A DNA stretch of 64,000 nucleotides from Chionis minor (lineage: Eukaryota > Chordata > Aves > Charadriiformes > Chionididae): NCBI GenBank assembly GCA_013398295.1, contig VZSF01010137.1:62001-126000 (forward strand), read 5' to 3'. A program made the translations under genes and the position numbers. Shown here piece by piece: positions 58,499 through 64,000 of the stretch. Every line of letters starts with the position of its first letter. The stretch's first letter is position 1. Under the pieces are notes generated by a model, which searched no databases, was not told the origin of the DNA, and was given only the letters and a program-made list of their open reading frames with translations.

Positions 58499-58918
58499 GA
58501 GAACAAGTCTGATGAGGAGCGGCTGAGGGAGTTGGGATTGTTCAGCCTGGAGAAGAGAAGGTTGAGGGGAGACCTTCTCACTCTCTGCAACTCCCTGAAA
58601 GGAGGTTGTAGCCAGGGGGGGTCAATCTCTTCTCCCAAGGAACAAGCCACAGGACAAGAGGAAATGGCCTCAGGTTGTGCCAGGGGAGGTTTAGGTTGGA
58701 TATGAGGAAAAACTTCTTTACGGAAAGGGTTCTCAAGCACTGGCACAGGCTGCCCAGGGAGGTGGTGGAATCGCCGTCCCTGGAGGTATTTAAAAGCCGG
58801 GCAGACGTGGTGCTGAGGGACATGGGTTAGGGGGGGTTTTGGCAGTGTAGGTTTCTGGTTGGACTCGATGATCTTGAAGGTCTCTTCCAACCCAAGTGAT
58901 TCTGTGATTCTATGATTC
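58499..58918 (+). mobile_element. CR1 LINE, 5'-truncated (type A)
   Basis: Plus-strand copy from GAGAACAAGTCTGATGAGGA to the tail GATTCTGTGATTCTATGATTC. The longest plus-strand type-A copy. Confidence 0.93.
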
Positions 58919-59900
58919 CTCCTTCCTTACCCCTGGTAGCACCAGCCCAGTCACCACCTCCTCCAGGGTCATGAAATGGTCAGCTGGGCATCTCCTCCAC
59001 GGAATTGGAGCTGCCTGGAATGCCGCTGCTTTGCCTTTTCCCACCAGGTGCCGGGTACTTCTTTGGGAGAAGACGTCCATCGCACCAAGCGCTCCGTTGC
59101 TGATCCCCTCCCTTGGTGAAACAGTCTTCCAGCTTCTCCTAGGAAGCATGGAGGGGTTGGGATTTACACCGTGTCACCGCAGGTCACTTTATCTAATTCC
59201 CAGAAACGGGTCATGTCTTCCAGTTTTACATCAGTGTTCTCACATAATAAGGATTTATTATTTTTCCCCCTGTTGTGTGTCCAAAGATGTAGAATGCCAC
59301 GTGGGTACCTGTTGCAATCAGCGCTTTGCCTTTGCTGCTAGTGTGCTTTTTCATTCCTGGGGGCAGCTGCCTCCGGCGGGAGCGGAAGTGCTGCCCTTCC
59401 GACCAGGTATCCCATGGAAATCTCTTGGCAGAAGCCGTCTGAAACTGAGCGAGAAGAATTCGACTGTAACATTTATTTTTCTGCGAGGACAAAGCAGAGG
59501 CACAGCCAAAGTCCATGGCCGGGAGGCAGAGTGGCACTTCTCATTCCTGGAGCCTGGGCGATGGGTAGAGGGCTGCCCAGTGCACCAGCTGTAACTGGGA
59601 TGAGTCATAACTGGGAAGTATATATATATATGGATATATAATTCGGTGTATATACATATATTGAAGGTACTTGGAAGTGAATCACACGCTTGCTGTGTCT
59701 GAAACAATCTGACGGGTGGACATACCCTGCTCACAGTGCTGTTTTCAGCCCTATCCTAAATATTACTAGGAAAACGTTTTTCAGCTTCCGGGTGCTTGTG
59801 GTAGGACAAGTGCTCAAGCAACGACTTGGCTGAAATGAAAAATGAATAGCGGCTTCGCCCTAAAATTGGGGCTGTATCGCAAATGCTGTCAGTGTTTGAC
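58919..59900. other. Intergenic, no gene recognised
   Basis: A short (TA)n stretch lies at 59620-59662. No exon or mobile element recognised. Confidence 0.55.
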
Positions 59901-60750
59901 ATATAGATATAGATATAGATATAGATACAGATATAGATGATATAGATGATATAGATGATATAGATGATATAGATGATATAGATGATATAGATGATATAGA
60001 TATAGATATAGAGATATAGATATAGATATAGAGATATAGATATAGAGATATAGATATAGAGATATAGAGATAGAGATAGAGAGATAGAGATATAGATGAT
60101 AGAGATATAGATGATAGAGATATAGATGATAGAGATATAGATGATAGAGATATAGATGATAGAGATATAGATGATAGAGATATAGATGATAGAGATATAG
60201 ATGATAGAGATATAGATGATAGAGATATAGATGATAGAGATATAGATGATAGAGATATAGATGATAGAGATATAGATGATAGAGATATAGATGATAGAGA
60301 TATAGATGATAGAGATATAGATGATAGAGATATAGATGATAGAGATATAGATGATAGAGATATAGATGATAGAGATATAGATGATAGAGATATAGATGAT
60401 AGAGATATAGATGATAGAGATATAGATGATAGAGATATAGATGATAGAGATATAGATGATAGAGATATAGATGATAGAGATATAGATGATAGAGATATAG
60501 ATGATAGAGATATAGATGATAGAGATATAGATGATAGAGATATAGATGATAGAGATATAGATGATAGAGATATAGATGATAGAGATATAGATGATAGAGA
60601 TATAGATGATAGAGATATAGATGATAGAGATATAGATGATAGAGATATAGATGATAGAGATATAGATGATAGAGATATAGATGATATAGATATAGATGAT
60701 AGAGATATAGATGATAGAGATATAGATGATATAGATATAGATATAGACAT
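59901..60750 (+). repeat. Hierarchical ATAGAT array with a 42-copy 15-bp minisatellite
   Basis: Starts with 6-bp TATAGA units, then about seven 9-bp units (GATGATATA, about 59935-59996), then mixed TATAGA/GAGATA units, then about 42 copies of TATAGATGATAGAGA (60091-60720) with only one substituted copy (second unit of the 60661 line, G to T), and a 6-bp-unit tail. The motif is stop-free on the minus strand and creates 300-440-codon Ile/Ser/Tyr frames that are not genes. Confidence 0.98.
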
Positions 60751-62097
60751 ATACACTTTGCACAGGGCATGTGAAAAGCACTGAAGACACTAATTGCAGG
60801 ACCATAAATAACTTCCTAAACATTATTCTCACAGGAATACCTGGGCGGGGGGTGTGCGTGCGTGTGTGTGGTGGTGGGGGTGTGGGGGGGTGTGAGGCCA
60901 AATCCTTTTGCAGGAACAATGCAACAAACCCTGTTTTGGTGAATTTTTCCGCCAGTGAATTCAACAGCGAGGCTGTCCATGGAAAGCAAACAAGTTTAAC
61001 TGAATTAGTGAGTACTGTAAAATATTTTAATTTTTTCCTCTTTATTTCCCTTTTGTGCTTGTGTGAGAAGTATACAAGTATCAATGAATCCAGTCAACAG
61101 AAAATTAGTTCCTTAATTCCTTTTCCTGTTTTTAGTTTGAGTCGATACCCGCCTGTTCTCCTTTATACCAGCCTGGCTGCTCCGTATGTGTGTTCACGAG
61201 CTGTTGTTATGCCCCCCTACAAATATGGTTTTCTTCTTTCAGTTGCTTTCGCAGTCCACAGATGGAGTCCCGCATAAAAATATTGTGGAAAAACGTTGCC
61301 CAACTGCAACAACGATATCTGGATGAGGTCTAAAAAGTCTTATTTCCGAAAAGCTAATGAATGTGTCAATTTTTACCATAGGCAGCGGTACAGCTTCTGT
61401 GTTGGGAATGCTCTGTCACAACCCAGCGCTTCTTCAGAAGTTCTCTATTAGTAATTAGTGATTTATTAATAATCTGAAAAGGATAGATGCCCTGGAAGCC
61501 CAGAACTCTTCCCACAGACCCTGTCTCACTGGCAGGTGTTTAAAACCAGCTATTTTAGCCAGAAATATGCTGTTTTGTCAGGAAGTTTGTCCCTCACTGC
61601 TAGAGATCCCAGATTTTTGGGACTGCTGGTTTAAAAGCTGTATTTTTAAAAATTATATGGAATATTAAAGTACCAGAAGGTATTCTTTAAGAAACAGCAA
61701 GTTTGCTTTTTTAAAAATGCTGGGTTGGATATGGAGAGCAGCTCCTCTGCCAGCCGTCGCCACTCATTCCTTTGATGAATCATTATGGTTTGCCCTGAAT
61801 TAGCCACTTCGCAGAAAATTGCCACCGTCTTTACAAGCCTCAGAGCCTGGTATATGTGTTTAAAGAGAGGGACAAAAGGCATTCATTTTTAAAAAACCAC
61901 CTAGCTCAGAAGCGTGCGGGTCCATGTGCCAAAGCAGCTCAGTGCTTTTGGCAGCTGAAATGGGTAAAGACACAGAACACCCGGACCCAAAGCGTAAAAA
62001 TCTGCGCAGGGATGAGAAGGTAAATGGGGATGCAGTGAAAGAAGCGCTTCCCGTCTGGGCAAGACCCAGCTCTGGGTTATCTGCCTTGGCTTGCTCA
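60751..62097. other. Intergenic, no gene recognised
   Basis: Includes a G/T-rich stretch at 60842-60894. No exon or mobile element recognised. Confidence 0.55.
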
Positions 62098-62298
62098 TGG
62101 AATCATAGAATCAAACAATCACAGAGTGGTTTGGGTTGGAAGGGACCTTAAAGCCCATCCAGTGCCACCCCCTGCCCTGGGCAGGGACACCTCCCACCAC
62201 ACCAGGCTGCTCCAAGCCCCGTCCAACCTGGCCTTGAACCTCCAGGGATGGGGCAGCCACAGCTGCTCTGGGCAACCCCGGCCAGGGACTCACAGCCA
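62098..62298 (-). mobile_element. CR1 LINE 3' end, short (type B)
   Basis: Tail repeats in TGGAATCATAGAATCAAACA on the plus strand, then the type-B phrase GGTTTGGGTTGGAAGGGACC. Truncated after GGCCAGGGACTCACAGCC. Confidence 0.92.
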
Positions 62299-63131
62299 TA
62301 GGACCAGACACATGTGACTGTATTTTATTTGCTTTTTTATCTGCACCCGGTTTCTGCCTATGTGCACAACGCCCATGAAGTTATCCTCACGCTCTGTGGT
62401 GGGACCCCATGCTCTCTTTGTTGGGAAGGCACACAGCGCTGCACCTGCGTTTTGTCCCCGCTTACGTCCCTGCCGTGCCGAGGAGGCGCAGGGTGGGCGC
62501 AGGCGTAGCGGCATCCCGGTGAGGGCAGAGCAGCCCTGCGGGGGATCCCTGCCCGCACATTTATTGTGTGTTTGAGCTCCTTTGCCCCAAGGCTCTTTCC
62601 AGGGAGAACGCAGGGCACGGGTGTCCAGGAGTCCGGCTCACACGGTGCGCTACGTGCTCCCGGGAGACACTGAGAGAAAGTAGTTTTCTTTGGGACATGT
62701 GGTTTCCAGTCTTTTACCTAAATGCTCGATGCTTTGTCCAACATTTTTCTTCTACTACAAAACTTGCTTGGTGTTTTGCAGGGGGAAGAGGGAGAGCGTG
62801 GTTCCGCCAGCCCTGGGGATGCTTACGCCGTTGTCCCCGCGGACACACCGACGGCTGTGCCTGTCCTGGGGTGCAAATGCCTCTGGCCAGGCTGGGGAAG
62901 GTCAGCACGGGGCTGGCGCGGCCGCGCGGCACAGAGCCACTCCGAGCTGCACGGGCGCCTCTCTCCAGGCTCCTGGTCCTTTTGGTGGGCATGTTTTCCC
63001 TGCTGTCCACAAGGAATGGGTGACTTCTCTCACGGTGCTTTGTCTCCTCAGGCTGGTGTTGGCGCCGTGGCTGAGTGAGCCCCGCTCCCTGGTGCCCGGG
63101 TGTGCTCCCCGCAGAACTGGGATGTTTGCCG
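62299..63131. other. Intergenic, no gene recognised
   Basis: Moderately GC-rich; open frames in several overlapping phases without recognisable domains. Confidence 0.55.
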
Positions 63132-63488
63132 GGGGGACCTTCTCACTCTCTACAACTCCCTGAAAGGAGGTTATAGCCAGGTGGGGTCAGTCTCTTCTCC
63201 CAAGGAACAAGCGACAGGACAAGAGGAAATGGCCTCCAGTTGTGCCAGGGGAGGTTTAGGTTGGATATTAGGAAAAACTTCTTTCCCGAAAGGGTTCTCA
63301 GGCGTTGGCACAGGCTGCCCAGGGAGGGGGTGGAATCGCCGTCCCTGGAGGTATTTAAAAGCCGGGCAGACGTGGTGCTGAGGGACATGGGTTAGGGGGG
63401 GTTTTGGCAGTGTAGGGTTATGGTTGGACTCGATGATCTTGAAGGTCTCTTCCAACCCAAGTGATTCTGTGGTTCTATGATTCTATGA
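63132..63488 (+). mobile_element. CR1 LINE, 5'-truncated (type A)
   Basis: Plus-strand copy from GGGGGACCTTCTCACTCTCT to a tripled tail ATTCTGTGGTTCTATGATTC then TATGA. Confidence 0.93.
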
Positions 63489-64000
63489 CCCCAGGAGGTG
63501 GCTGCCCAAGGGAGCTACCTGCGGAGACCGGGACCTGCCTGCACCCCTTCCATTGCCACACGGAGAGGTTTTCCCCTAGGAAAGGCATCGGGAGTCTTTG
63601 GTGACATGAGAGCTTCCTCTGGAAGAGCCAAGCGAGGAAGCAGAGAGGCAAATGGGGAGGGATGGGATCTGCCCACTCGCCATCCTGGCAGCAACCTGGT
63701 GGAAAAAGAAGCACTGAAGCAGTTTGGCATTTCCCTCATTGTGTCTAAATTTGCCCTGGAGCAAAGGCCGCCCTTGAAAAAATACACTTGAAAAAAAAAA
63801 TAATAAAAAAAATCACCGAAGTCTGTTTCCCAAATTCAAAGTAGCATCCCTTCCAAGGGCCCCAATGGGCTGTGAAGTGTCCTACCACAGCACCACGGTC
63901 CCATTTCTGAACCTTTGCTCTCACCTTCCTTTAGCTTCAGCCAGGCTGACATCTCTGTTTTTACAGCTGCTTCCCCATTTTTGTCCCCCACAATTTCCCT
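63489..64000. other. Intergenic, no gene recognised
   Basis: Contains an A-rich run at 63790-63813. Three overlapping open frames (63475-63791) have no recognisable domain. Confidence 0.55.

Noticed and set aside
59756..61084. 442-codon minus-strand open frame rich in Ile/Ser/Tyr
   Set aside because: It is simply the ATAGAT-type array read through; all three minus-strand frames are open because the 15-bp unit has no stop codon. No domain, no splice or start context.
1..64000. CRISPR array, operon or other prokaryotic system
   Set aside because: The DNA is vertebrate with spliced genes and CR1 LINEs; the regular arrays are simple tandem repeats without spacers.

Overview
This is vertebrate, almost certainly bird, nuclear DNA. 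CR1 LINE fragments ending in ATTCTATGA-type repeats, class III (ERV-L-like) retroviral remnants whose LTRs begin TGTCCTGGTTT, and short introns all point to a neognath bird. The species cannot be read from the window. Two scaffold gaps (9444-9617 and 34573-34789) and five single-N positions interrupt the sequence.

Region 1 (1-9.4 kb) holds the only convincing cellular gene: the 5' two-thirds of DEPDC1 on the minus strand. Eight coding exons join in frame, with GT-AG boundaries and matching phases at every junction (9392-9394 start codon, then leftwards to 189). They encode about 596 residues: a DEP domain, a RhoGAP-like domain and a large phase-symmetric exon 8. The 3' exons lie beyond the left edge. 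The start codon sits in a GC-rich, CpG-rich promoter region broken by an assembly gap, and the far side of the gap is directly a CR1 element.

Region 2 (10-64 kb) looks like intergenic DNA upstream of DEPDC1. I found no supportable host exon there. It is filled with CR1 copies of at least three sequence types (some nested or in inverted pairs), a degenerate ERV-L-like provirus (32474-37702) with gag, protease, reverse transcriptase, RNase H and integrase remnants and no recognisable env, one solo LTR (46424-47110), a truncated minus-strand LTR related to the provirus (21738-22107), and two weaker LTR candidates. It also holds a three-copy 187-bp tandem repeat (21081-21630), a TATCTA-type microsatellite (40664-40954), a purine-rich A tract with an internal 377-bp-spaced duplication (44568-45182), and a very homogeneous 15-bp minisatellite of about 42 units (60091-60720) inside a larger hierarchical array. 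A small CpG-rich patch near 57.1-57.3 kb, followed by a near-consensus RFX X-box and twin GCGATCGC palindromes, is the best candidate for unannotated regulatory DNA.

No new multi-gene system is visible. The most interesting points are the structure of the DEPDC1 5' end, the hierarchical minisatellite, the 187-bp triplication and the X-box/CpG region.
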